Below, in pieces: positions 12,482 through 25,900 of a DNA stretch of 64,000 nt. Every line of letters begins with the position of its first letter. Positions within the stretch are counted from its first letter, which is position 1. The notes beneath the pieces were generated by a model. That model saw nothing but the letters and a program-made list of their open reading frames with translations. It had not been told where the DNA came from and ran no database searches. Source of the stretch: Stercorarius parasiticus (Eukaryota > Chordata > Aves > Charadriiformes > Stercorariidae). The translations under genes were made by a program, and so were the position numbers. The stretch lies in the NCBI GenBank assembly GCA_013396915.1, contig VWZL01000187.1:682603-746602 (forward strand), read 5' to 3'.

Positions 12482-15400
12482 CTGAAGAGAGTGGCACCAA
12501 TGTAAAACTAGAGAAGGGCATATGTCAGCAAAGTGATTATTGCAAGGCTGGTGAATAAGGCTACTAGCCACCTTCCTTCAGGACATTGACACTGTTGCAG
12601 GTATACCTTGCCTAGTGGTGTTTCCACCTGCTGTACACCTGGGTATACTTCTGTTTCAACAATACACATGAAGAACCAACGCCGCAACAATTTCCTAGTT
12701 ATTTTAATTTGCCTCCTCTTATTTTTTTGAGAAGGTTTCCTAATTGAATACTAAGCATCAAACATAATTCTTCATTGAAGCAACACTGAGCTCTTGAGTT
12801 TGAAGTACAGCTGTTAACACAGACTCCAGGGATGCTGGATTGATGTCTTTTTATTTTTACTGGCCAACTTCACTGGGTTGGACAATTTGTCCAAACCCCA
12901 CCATGCTGAAGGCCCATCATCAGAGTTCTCCAAAGCAGAAATATTCCCAACAGGAAAACTGAGCTAAAAGCACATCTTCTACTACAAAAGCAAAAAATTT
13001 CATGAGGACATTATCTGTTGTCAGTAACTGACAACTTTGGTTTTGCCCACAGCTTCCAAACACAACAAAGCATCCAGTGCAGGAGATCCAGAACCTCAGC
13101 ATAATAAAGACAGAACCACAACGTCTCTAAACAATATAAAGTTTCAGTATTTCCATCTTTTCACTTAAAACGATCTTTGATGTGTTCGCATTGCCAGTCA
13201 GTTGCTTCAGATGTTGATTGCTCGTTACATTGATTTCTCCAGTTTTTAATTCCCACAGATAACTACACCATTGTTCTTTCACTGAAGGTCTTATCGTGAA
13301 CTTCTTCGAACCCTTTAGGGGTTTCGAAGGTTTAAAGGTATAAAATACCTTTAGTGGGATGAGGTTCTGGATGGAACTTCATTCTACTTCATCTACAGCA
13401 GTGCCTGCTATCTATCTGCTTATTAAGAATATTTCTTTTAGTCTTTAACACAAGTTCATCTATTACCTTAAAAGCACTTAAGATCCTTACCACAAGCTTC
13501 ATCACAAAACTCATGTGTAGACAGTGTAACAGGCAAAGATAGATAGCCCAAGATCTCTCAATCTGTTCAAATCTGTACATATATTAATTCTGAGCACCAA
13601 GCATTAATTAGACATTAAGCAAACATTAGTAGTCACATGCATTATTTTCTAAATAATGTGGAACCGAAAAAATATACACCTGCAAAAATTATAATAAAGC
13701 AAAGGAATTAATTAAATTTTTCAAAATATTTAAGGTAGGAACATGCAAAAGGCTTTCCAAGACGTGGTTCTTAGACAACTTTAAAGATGTAATTTGTACC
13801 TCATGTGTCTCAGTCCTTTGAGATTCCCTACCACAAATACAAAGATGACATCATAGATCTGGAAGATTCTGACTTGTACCACAAATGTAATCATTTTGTA
13901 CTTAGTGTGAAAAACTTATCTAGACATTCTGACTTCTTTTATAGCAAAAGCTTCAATTATTTACCGGCCAAATACTCCCACTGAATTAGTTTTATACATG
14001 AACTGAATTAAAATTAACACTGAAATTACATCATGCTTAAAAACATCCACATAAAGTTCCCTTTTACCGCCTATCCACAGCCTGCAAAGTACCTAGTGCT
14101 TTCTGCTATGCGAGAACAAACCAAGTTAATTTACAGTTGCCCTTCTTAGTTTACCTAAAAGGACTTCTGAAATATACTTGTAGAGTCTTTTGATCATTTC
14201 TACTCATCAAGTCACTTCACAGGAAGCTTTAACGTTTTCTTAACTTTAAGCCACAGGGTTAGGCACAGTGCTGGGTAGGGTCCTTACTCAACATGCCGCC
14301 CATCTGTCACACCTGGACACCACGCAGCTTTTGTAGCACGTCCTCCCCCATGTTTAGCTGTGCCAACGGAAGGTGCTACCGTCCCCACTGCAGAACCAAA
14401 GGAACAATCCATAGGGGAGTTTTTAAATCCACTTTAGGCAAAATGAGCTGGGTTAGCGCAAATCACCCATTTAAATTGGCTAAGCTTTTCTGGCTGATTG
14501 CCCCACAGCCCGTGTGGGAGCTCTGCTGGCTCTAGTGAGGCTGTAACCACCACCAAAGGGGCAATAGCAACCAGCTAGGGGGAGATGAAGGTTTCTAGTG
14601 GCATGGATTTCAGCCAAGTGATCGTCTGTCTACAACCTCCAGCATGTGATTTTTGATCAAAGTAATGATACTAGCACAAGCAGTCGTAGGAGGGCATTTA
14701 CGGTGACAGAAATGCTTCTATCTGCTCTACATGCTCCACGGATAGATGTTCACTCTGAACAACTTGGCCAGTTAAAGATGTTTTACCCCAGGTATTCTAC
14801 CACCTTTCTGCAAGAGGTTACTGACCTTAGAGCTCTGCTGCTCTTTCATCTCCTTCATGCAAAAGATTTTCCAGGTAGCTTAAATCACTTTTGATGGCCT
14901 TTTAAAACTTAACTAACTTTGCCTAAAGCAAATTACAGCATTTACAGGATCCATTTGCCAGCAAAGCTGAAGGGAGGAAACAACTTTTGGCAGAGCAGCA
15001 GTACTGGGAAAAGAGGGAGAAATGAGGAGGATGGGTTGAAGGCAGAGGTGCGCAAATGAAGCCTCCAGGCAGCAAAGCTGGATCCAGAAGATGGCAGCTG
15101 TTCATAACCTCTTCTTGTACTTTTGTATAACTGCGTTTTAAGACAGATGTGCAAAAGCAAAGTGCTGGAGTTCATCAACTCAGGGAGTGGAGGGGAACTA
15201 CCCCTGGTGCAGCAACTACCACAACAGGGTCTTACTTGGGCCATCGCTTTTTTTGCTGTACTGCAATACACATCAAGAATTCTAATAAATTATATTTGAC
15301 TTAAAGAACTTTAACAAGTTGCAGTTAGTGAATTCTGCATTTCACTCTTGCCTTCTAACTCATTCAAAGCAAAAGTCTTTGCATCACATTTTTCCACATG

Positions 15401-18400
15401 TGTAGCTCACGCTATAAAGCAGCAATGGTATTTTGCAGCTGAACAGCGCTGTTCTTGAAAATCTATGGATGCTTTGTAACTATTCTTGAAATGAAATTCT
15501 GGGCAAATACTTAAGTAGGCAAGAAGCATCTCAACTTGATTTCTTCCATCCAGAACGTAAAACTCTGGCCTACGTTGTACAAATATCTGTTAGCAGGTCT
15601 GGAATCAGAGCTTGTCTTCTGACTTCCAGGTATTGGCTTTAGGAACTACAACAGTTTGCTGTGCCACAGCACCAACACCTACAAATACAGCATGCCTCCT
15701 TATTATCAGTAAAGCTTACGGGTAGAGGCAATATCTTTCACTACCTCAAGCAATATAGTTGGGGCAGGGGGGTAGGGAGGAGAGCACTAAGTTGACCTGA
15801 CAAGGTTTCAGGTATGCTTCTGAGACCACCTGGTCTGCTTTTAGGTATATATCTGCGACATTCTGGTTCCCACCAAGCAGGAAGGGTAATAGTGTTAGTA
15901 ATGGAGAAGTAAGGAATTTGTCTTCAATTTGAAAGAAAGGGGTGAAACATGGCAAAAACCCCCAAGATATAACATGCCATGAAATCAATACCTCTATTGA
16001 GTCTATGATTTTATTGTCCCAGGCTCAATGCTTTGGAAAGCATTCTGTAGCTCTTACTGGAGGGTTAGGACTGAGAGGGTCTGAGACGGCACGGGTACTC
16101 TGAGACATGTTAACCCAGTGGTGTTTCCATCGCATGTCAGCTGTCAGAGCACTCCATCTGGGTGAGGCGGCTGCTTAGTCACCCCCGGGCGTCCCACGGG
16201 GCTCGGAGCACTGCACAAAATGCACCAAATTCCAGGAGAAAGCCAGGAATTTGATGATCCTGTTACACGGGCCATGCACTAGACCCATGCAGGGCTGTGC
16301 TAGCACATACCAATTACCTTGTATTTCAGACAGTAAATGATTAACATGTATGTCTAAATGCAGAACACCCGTTCTCAGCTTGCACTTAGCCTCAAAATTC
16401 CCTGCTTCCATTTCAGGCCTGGAAGAGCAGCCCATATGCCTAAAAGCTTGTCCCCGCTTTCCCAGCTATGGTAATAGATCCAGTAGAAGACATACCAGCT
16501 CCAGACACAAACTTTGCTCAATTATCTCTTCAGATCATCTCAGCCAGCGGAGCATTACCCATATTGCTAGCAAGAGAATCAATTTCCATGTATATGTAAA
16601 GGGTTGGCTTCTGGCAAAGATTTATATAATTGTACATAATGTGAAGTTCAGTTGCAACATCAAAAGGAAAATTATTTTCCCTTTCATGAGATCTGGGATT
16701 TTACTTTTGTTCACTCATTTGTTTTGGCAACAGCCCTGATCACAAACACAACATACAATCCCATAGTTTTTTTAAAAACCCTACAAACCAAATCAGGCGA
16801 CGCTAAAAGAAATGAACCATAAAGTGGGGGCAGCAGGATAGTATCTAACATTTCTGCAAACAATCCATTTATCACTTTCATGGACCAGGGTTAATTAATA
16901 TTCTATAAAGGTCTTCCAAAAGCTGAATACCTCTCAAGTTCTGAATTCATGGGGCTGACCTTAGACTTTCTCAGAATGATTTTTAATGCAGTCTGTTATC
17001 AGCAAAACCCGTTTAAACACATGTCCCATCTGCCAGTACCCCATTTGCAAAAGAGCTTCTTATACTTGCAGACAGTAAAGCTTCTGCCTGCTTCCCTCTC
17101 TCCTCTAAATACCAGCTGTATGGTAATGAGCACAAACAGCTGAAAAATACTGCACAGTAACAAAGCTGGTACGAAGCGGGCAGAACAACGCTTCCACTCA
17201 ATGAAGCAGTTGTAGCATGAATTTAGCAGATTAGCTATTGAACAGGGGTGGGGGGAGGTTTGGAAAAAATGTAAAGGGTCTGCACAGATAGCAAGAAAAT
17301 GAAAAGAGACCAAAGGGGCACAAGCTACCAAAGAAAAGCCCAAATTCTAAAGTACTTTTGTTGAACTGCATGAACCGATTCTTCAAATTTTCTAAGGCTT
17401 ATTCCTCGCGTACTAATGATATGCCAAATGCTATTCTGATCATTTGCAAGTTCAGTTAGTTTTTAAAGGAGGCGACTTGTTAATGAAAGTTTTCCATTCA
17501 TTAACAAAATCTCTTCATCGGCTGGGGGTGGAGGAAATCCTTAAGAACAGGAACACTCTCTCCTACTTCAGTTTCTGGTACTTCCAGCATGTGTGACCAA
17601 CAAGCACCATATTATCTATTAACTTTTGGCATAATAGCCCTCTCAGCCTAACCATTTTTGTAAAGCCATTTTAAAAAATGCCGACAACATCCACGCTACC
17701 CTCCAGACACTGACAAGCTTTCTAAGCAGTGAGTATAAAAGACACTTGCTTTTAAGAAAATTTGTGCATAACTGTATTCAGCTGACGTGCATACAAGGCA
17801 TGCTGTTGAGTATTTGTTTTTGCAAGTAGCTAATTAGATACATGCTGTTTGCATAAAGTCTAAAAATTGCACATGCACTTTTGCACTTGAAATTGCATGC
17901 ATCTCTCTACTGGCAGATGTGAAAGACGCATGCAGTTTTGATACACAAAGCTGATGTGAAAATAAGTGACTTTTTTCTTGTTTGCGATTTCCCAATGACA
18001 TCTAGTGTTCCTGTTGCTTTTGAAGAACTGGAGCCTAACGCTCTCTAAGAAAAACACATAAAAAGATGGTGTGCTGACACTGCCCAAAGAAGTGCTCTGT
18101 CAAAAATTTGATACACAGGGCTTTGGGTTTGGTGTTCGTTGTTTTTTTTTAATTCCTAATTTAAAAGTCTTACTGTTTCAATCCCTCAGCATCCGAACAT
18201 TTGTCTTTTGTGACAAGTAAGGCTAGTAAAATATTTTTCAAAAATCCATCTAGTAAGACATACTGAAATAAAAACACTACATTGCTTCTAGAAGTAGTGA
18301 AGAGCGAAACACCCCATCTGAGGGGGGAAAAAAAATACATTTACCTCTACAGTCATCGTAACACAGCTCCTAAGAAAGCACAGATAATCTTTAACCTTTA

Positions 18401-19732
18401 TACACCACACTTAGAGAGTTAAACAGAACACACGTACAAAACTGGCTGTGTTACTGGCTTCTTTTCAGTGGTGATCATAGAATAAACAAAGAAGAGAAAG
18501 CAATTTTCTCAGGGCATGGAAGAGCTTGTCATGCAGCTATACAATGGCATTCTCAAATGACATTTTTATTGCTTATGTCTATCATAACCCTGTAATAGAT
18601 AGAAGAAAAAAAAATCACTATTAAAGTTCACTAGAATTCTCCACCTGATTTCAAATTTTAATGTAGGTCAAATCTATTGACTTCACCTTGAAGAACATGT
18701 ACTTTGATCTTTCCCCGAAAATTCTAGCATGCATTTCAAAATATTTCTCATATTTTAGAGCACTGCAAGGAAATAATAAAGACTTTATCAAAAGACAAAA
18801 CAGGTAATAGATATTTTTAACATACAGAAATTAATAAAATACTAATGATTAATCAAAAGCCACTTAGTGGCTAAAAGGTGTTAATATTCAGTGTAAATAT
18901 TTACTATCAGTCATTAAAATTATCAGTGGTTTCCATAATGTTCTGTACATAAAAAATAAGTATCACTCTTGGGTCTTATTCTTTAATCTGTTCTCTGAAT
19001 TGTTTAATACGCACCAGGATGAAAAGATGAAAACTGCTTGCTTTAGAACACTAAGTAACTGAAGTTATCTTATTATGAGAGAAGGTTCAACACTTAATAG
19101 ATGGAAAAATGATCTGATAAAATGACAGGTTCTTTTCCAGAAATATGCCTTTCTTCAGCTCATCAGCACCCCAGGTGGAAGGAATATAATACTACAGAAG
19201 TGCTGTATCTAGATAGTATTTGCTATGCTACTAACCCAGGTTTGCCTTGCTTGTTATCTTCAAAAGAGCCTGAGCTTCTCAGTATCATTATTTACCTTTT
19301 CAGACTATGGTCCTGACCTACAGACTGGGGTGCTAAAGCAGAGTCAATGAACAAGGAAAGTTCCATTTATGATGGAAGATTTAGACTTGAAAAATGCAAG
19401 ATTTTTATATGTTCCACATGTTTCATGTGAAATCTTTTAAGATTCAATGTTTTACTACTTAGAAACAAAATTAGACATTCACAGAAACAAAATCTAAGTT
19501 GTCTACCAAAAAAAAATCCAACATAAAAATTTCAAAAATATGACACAGTATGCAAGAAAAAACTTGCCACTGAAATTGGCAGAGCTACACTCACTCATTC
19601 CTAAAGTTTAACCTCAAAATCTTCATTATTATGTCATTTGGACAGAATATCAACTACATCAACCAGAACACTGTCATAAGAAAAGATTGCAGTGAATGTT
19701 GGTTCTGTTGATGAAACAGTAACATGAGAAAT
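12482..19732. other. Intronic DNA with paired hairpins
   Basis: No gene recognised. AT-rich throughout, with modestly GC-richer patches near 14290-14560 and 16170-16260. Two adjacent hairpins at 13304-13352 are listed separately. Open frames of 60-129 codons occur on both strands without homology or exon-like borders. Confidence 0.55.
13304..13352. repeat. Two adjacent short inverted repeats
   Basis: First hairpin: CTTCGAA at 13304-13310 pairs with TTCGAAG at 13323-13329, and the stem continues as CCC (13311-13313) with GGG (13319-13321), leaving one bulged T and a 5-nt loop. Second hairpin: AAAGGTA at 13334-13340 pairs perfectly with TACCTTT at 13346-13352 across the loop TAAAA. Only 4 bp separate them. 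No U-tract or known RNA motif follows, so a function is not claimed. Confidence 0.6.
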
Positions 19733-19963
19733 AATCACAGAAAGGTTTGGGTTTGAAAGGCCCTTTAAAGATCATCTAGTCCAACCCCCCTGCCACGGGC
19801 AGGGACACCTTCCACCAGACCAGGTTGCTCAAAGCTCCATCCAACCAGGCCTGGAACACTTCCAATAATGGGTCATCCACAACTTCTCTAGGTAACCCGT
19901 TCCAGCATCTCACGGCCCTCATTGTAAAAAATTTATTCCTTATATCTTTTCTTCCTTATAGCT
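19733..19963 (-). mobile_element. CR1 LINE fragment (3' end)
   Basis: Begins with AATCACAGAAAGGTTTGGG and continues through ATCATCTAGTCCAACCCCCC, CACGGGCAGGGACACC and the CACAACTTCTC region to a degraded TAAAAAATTTATTCC block. This order is that of a minus-strand CR1 3' end. It is about 230 bp, 5'-truncated and has point changes. Its GGGCAGGGACACCTTCCACC signature differs from the other four copies, which suggests a separate subfamily and insertion event. Confidence 0.92.
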
Positions 19964-22900
19964 AAGGCTTATATCTATAATCTTTGTTTCAGACCAGACA
20001 TCCCAAGATGATGACCCTTCCGTTTGTGATGGTGGTTTCAAGAAACACTGACACACTGCCTGCTTTGGATACCAGCTTATTCTACTCAAGAAAAATGTAT
20101 CAGGCATCTCCAGTAGTTCAGTTCTGCAGGGTCTCAAGTAATGCGTATATAATGGTCGCTATTAGCAAGGAAAACATGCTTCAAATATACTTTAATATCC
20201 AAAGTTAAAAAAGCAAACAAAAAAGGAATCAAAGTTGTTTTGTCGATACCCTTTATATTTCAAGCCTAGCTGTACTTTGCCAGCACTTGTCCATACTCTT
20301 CATGTGCTTCTAGCACATGGAAACCTTTAAACACTAACAGTCTTGAAAAAACATTGAATATTATCTATATTCATGAGTATAAACAGCACTGAGGAGAAAA
20401 CAGTGACTCACTTTAAACAAGAACTATTTTAACTGTATTGACATGTCTAGGATATTTCTTTAACTTAAAAGGATTAACATACTTCTCTTACAAGCAATGC
20501 ATGTACACACAACAGAGAAAACAATCATATTTCAAACCATGATCTTCCAGAACAGATTGAAAAGATGAAAACAGAGGAAGATTTATAGACAGCACGACAC
20601 TGCCCCTTCACGTCCACTACACAAACAACACCACAAGCTGCAAGATGTAAAAGAATTCACTGAAAATTAACATGGAAACAATGCTGAACTGAAATTTTCT
20701 TAAAATTTTATAGTTGATAGCCCCCTCGCTCCCCCAAACCATACAGACAAAGGAAGAAAATTAGAATAAAGTTAAACTTTTACTTTAGTGGGAAAACTAC
20801 CTTTTTTTTTTTAACTTTGATATTTAAAGTTAGTCCTTTCTCTTTAAACAAGATACTACTGTGATTACATAGTGGATTACAATTTAAGAACAAAAAAATT
20901 TCAATAAACTTAACATTTTTCTGGGAAAAAAAAAGTACTAAAATGGATATACTTAGCCATGAGAAAGTTTTAAGTTAAGAATTTTTAAGTTAAGAAAGGA
21001 ACAATAAAGCTTCCATCAGCATCAACTCTTAATGGCATAAGAAATTGTTTATGAGTATCTAAGCTCTTTCATACGTCTTATAAATTCCCTTAACTTTTTA
21101 AGGAAATGTCAGGAATAAAGTTTTCCAAAGAGTAATCTAATAGTTTCTTATTTTGTCACTACTTTGCTGACTTACCTTTCTTGTAAAGACTACACTTTGA
21201 GAACAGTAAAAAAAAAAAAAAAATCAGTATAAATTTACATCTTGTGGCCAAGATATGAATTTAGGGTCATGGATTATTTCTAAAAGTCTTGGTAGGATGA
21301 TAATACATTTTTCTGAGAAAACATAACTAGAAAATTTCACAGAAAATGAGGCAGCGGGCATCTTCATTTGGTTTGCAAGTAGATGCCTAATACCTATAAG
21401 CACACAGTATTCCACAAGTACATGGGTCATCCACACAACTTGAAAACCTTTACTATGGAGAAGGTGAACTTTATTCATAAATAATTCAATCTTCTAATGC
21501 ATAAACCCTCACCACCCCACCCACCCCCCTTTCTTCTCTTTTTTTCACTACTAATTATATTAGTTTTGGATAACCTTCTTGTTGGTTTAATCTCTCAGCC
21601 TTTTCAAAAGTAAGAACGTAAATCAAATACAAAAGCAAGAAATGTATTATAATTTATTTTCTAGGGTGACTAAATCTGTATTTTCTACCTCTTCAATGCA
21701 GCAAGCAATTCAGTTCAAAACTGGATACTAATCTTGAGAAATCTTAAAGCGCACTGGTCCAGTCTTCATACTGCTCTTAAACCACATGAAAGACAAAACT
21801 TCATAATTCCATTTTGAATAAAAATAAAGGAATAACATAAGGTATTACTTTTCTGTATGTTCTACAGACATGTGGTAAGATAGAAGTATAAGAAGCTATT
21901 TTCTATTTCAATAGCTGCAGCTTGCTTGCAGTTGAAAACAGTAGCCAAATAAATAGAGGAGCAAAGTTTGATAGGAGTAGATTTATTACACTAAAAAACA
22001 AATTTCTTGGGTTGTATGAAAATTAATAGTGTCTGGTTGCATGTAGGACTATATGTTATAGTTAGCATTTCTATCCAGACCTGCTAGGGTAAATCTTTTA
22101 CTAATTTAGAACAAAGTATATTATTCATTCATGTTAATAGGAAAATATATGCATGTTCATACCATTTATTCAGATAAACTACCATACATATTTTCCTCTC
22201 CAGAAATTCATAGATGACTTTTCTGCAGAAAATTCATGAAGGATAGAAATAAATGACAGAAATTAAGTGCTAGCTCTTTTCAGTCTGGATTTTAATATTA
22301 GAAAAAAGATAAATTCAGATTTTTTTTTTCCTTAAGAAACTGGGCTTTGTAGAAGAGATTACTACAGTAACTTGAGGATTTCCCCAGTATTATGAAATCC
22401 CTCTCAACCCAGAACAAAGACTTGCAGTTCCTCCTAGCCCTTCCTACAATATGATAAACTGACATAAAAAAGCTGCAAGATGACAAGGCCCTTATTGAAT
22501 GTCATTGCGATCCAAAATTGTGTTTTTCATTACAAAGACAAAATGCGGTACACAGTGAGACCACAAAGAAAACCATTATATTGCATGGAGGCAAATACTT
22601 TAAAAAAACAAAACCAAACCCACAAAAAACCCCAAACTAAAATAGCAAAACTTGCAATTTTTTAAAATATGTGCCCAAAATACTTCATGTGCTACAAATG
22701 TTCACACAGCACATAAGATAAGCATAGCCTTAAGTAGCGAATGTGCCTTAGAAATCTCTTCCGCTTATAAAACCCTAAATCTATTAGCATACCATTACAT
22801 TGGTATGGTAACTCTATACAAATGGTACAGCAGAGTTCTTCCTTCTATGTGCACTTTATTAAATCCATGGGACATTTTAGACATGCTATAGTTCACCAAG

Positions 22901-25900
22901 AACATCACAAATGTCTCTCTAGGTCAGGCTAAAAATCCATCTAGCTTAGCAGAGTCTGGTGATAAATCAATTTTCATCATAGACTAAACCCACATCTATT
23001 AGACTATTCAAGTCACCTGCACACAAGCACAACTTTTACAAGGAGGAAAAGGAAAAATTAAGCCTGGATTATCAACAGTTATGAAAATGGGTGCAAAGCG
23101 GTTCTCTGAATGAGGTATTTTGGAAATTTATGCACTGAGAGATTTCAAACTTCAGTACAATTTGCATTCTTCACAATATCGGTAAAAAGGACACTTAATG
23201 CCATGATGATTTACCATTTTTTGAACTTACAGCACTTTTTTAATCAGATCAGATCCCCTCACTAACAAACCGTTGCAAGTGATAGTTTCTAATAAAGAAT
23301 ATCATAAATAATGGCATGCTAGGTAGAGCAAAACCCCATTTTCCATAACCCTAAAGATAATGTCCAAAGGATTCTCTACTAGCAATGGGAAAACAAAATT
23401 CAAGATTTCTTTTCTGACTACATGCAAGTAGAAACAAGGGAACTTAAAAGACAAGACAGTTGTTTTATAATAAATCTTAAAAAACAGTTATTACAGCAAT
23501 CTCAGTGACAATATCTGTGCCATTACGTATTTCATTTTCTCCTCTGCCAAGTCATATGACTTTGGTGTTTTTTTACACCTAAGTGTCAATCAACAGACTA
23601 TATATGGGATCTTTCCCTTAAAACACGCATCCTGAGCTTTCAAGGAAGCTGGGACTCGAGGGAACCACCACGTCCTCTTCAGGGGTTTCTCCTCTGTAAT
23701 AGGAGTTGCTACTTACAACTTCAGTATCAGGTTAATTGAAAGGTTTTTGATTAAGAACAGGGGGTTATATTTCTATTATACTGGTGGCACCTAGAGGTCA
23801 GATAACTGTAACGGCAACCAATCCAGCTTTGATTCCACAAGCAAGACGTAAAACAAGATTAAAAAGGAAACCACTGTATAGTTTGGCTGTCCAACACTCA
23901 ATGTCAGGTCTTCTTTTTATGAAATGAATCAATTCGTAAACAAGTCATGATATACTCTTCCACAAGTATATATTCTTGTTCAAGAGACTTCACTGTATAA
24001 CCTACACCGTCACTTTTAAAAATTATATAAAGTTCTTGTCCACTGGGACTGCCACCCTGGGAGTACTAAAAAAATACTTCAATAGCTTCTACTGCTACAA
24101 AATTTTTCTGTTTTGCTGACATGCATGCACAGAAACAGCCACATTTTTAGCAACACAGCTCTGGCTGCTTGATACCATAAGCCACTCATTTTTCTGTTCT
24201 GTCTTTTGTCAGTCTCGCTTTCTGTATCTCATACCATTTGTAGCCAACAAAGCAATACTGTATCTGCGCCACAAGCCTGGGACTGGTGTGGCACTACCTG
24301 GCTTTCTCCACTCTGTGATAACAATAATATTGCTAAATAGTCTCTGAATTTGTAGCACCCACCAAAGAAGGAGAAAATGCCATTTCCCTTCAAGCAACCA
24401 TTGTAAAGAAACTAAATCACTGCTAAGACCACACAAAGTGCAGCTTAAATTCCTCTTGTAGATAAGCTGAATCTCTCACAACTTTCATTTAGAGTAATCT
24501 ACAAAATGTTCCTGACCACTTCCAATTTTGCTTTTAGGTGAGAATCAGATTTAGGAATTTTTCGTATTTTTATGAAAATAAACACAGCTGTATATCAGAC
24601 CTCAAACATCCTCATTCATAAATGAAGAAACATTTTGCACTTTAAATGCAGTAGTGATTTTTCAACATCTAATAAATTTTGTTTACAAAGTAGCACCCTC
24701 AAATTCTCTTTTCAGAGAGTCTCTATGCAGCAGTTTTTCATCTGTATGTCATTCCTGCCTACACCTTCTGTTACTTCTGTATGGAAAAACTGTCTCTCTC
24801 TAAATCTTGATCCAACGAATACTAGCTATTTGGACCCAATGAGGTAAACACATTTCCAGAGGCAAAATTACTCTTTCAGAAAAACATGGTATATCCCAGC
24901 CAATTTTTTCCCCATTCCAAATTGAATACATATATATGTGTGTGTGTGTGTGTGTAACACACAAAATAGGTTAATTTCAATTATCTCCAGTTCCATTTAT
25001 ATATTGAAAATTTCTTAACATACTTGGTAAAGAAATATATACAATTTCACTTAGGACAGCAAAATCTGAGGAGGATTTCAGTTGGAGACCATTTATTAAC
25101 ACGCAAGTTACACTGATGCAACAGCTGAATTTCACATCCACAAAACCAATGCATTCCTAAATCTTCACTAGTATGGAAACTTGACAGAAGAGAAAAGTAT
25201 AAAGGATCACAGGACCTTCAAGAGGTCTGCCTTTCTCAGCGGCAATTATAGTATTCCCAATGGGATTAGGACAGGATGGAATTTTATCTGCCTTTGGCTT
25301 TGTGCTAGATGCCTTCTGGACCAGGGTCTAGTCAGAACAGCTCGAGTGTCCAGTTCTTGAAACATCTTTTCTGTATCATCTCGGAGACCTCCAACTTCAA
25401 CTTGTTGCAACCTGAGATGTGGCCACCATTCAATACAAGTATTTTTTTCCATTTTAGTTTAACAGGAAAGAAACCACTCCTGCTTTTCCAAGTCAAGCAA
25501 GGAAAGACAGCGGGGTTCTTAGCAGTAGCTGTTTGCAAGTTTGGAGGCTGTGACAGCAGCCATCCATGAGGAGGAAAGAAACAAGGAAAGGAAGGACATA
25601 AAGCAGGATTACCTTAGTTTTCAGATTTGTTTATAAAGCTACTGCTTACAACTGCACTTTGGTTCTTGTCTCCCCTCTTGTGTGCACAGAACAGAAACTG
25701 CATACTGAAGGTAAGCTGCGAGAATTTTTTATTTCATTATTGAGGGGCAAAGGACTGGAGAAAGAAAAAAAGTTTCCTTATAAATAATACATTAAAAGAC
25801 AATATGCAAGAGTTTTCCCATTTAATATTTTTCCTATTAAAAGCTGAGCTCTTGTTTATACTGAAAAAAATCTGATTACTTTAAAGCTAGAATATAAGAT

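Noticed and set aside
16999..17343. 114-codon minus-strand frame rich in Cys, Leu and Phe
   Set aside because: Also considered as the beta first exon. There is no similarity to its conserved segments, and an overlapping frame is equally open, so it looks like chance.
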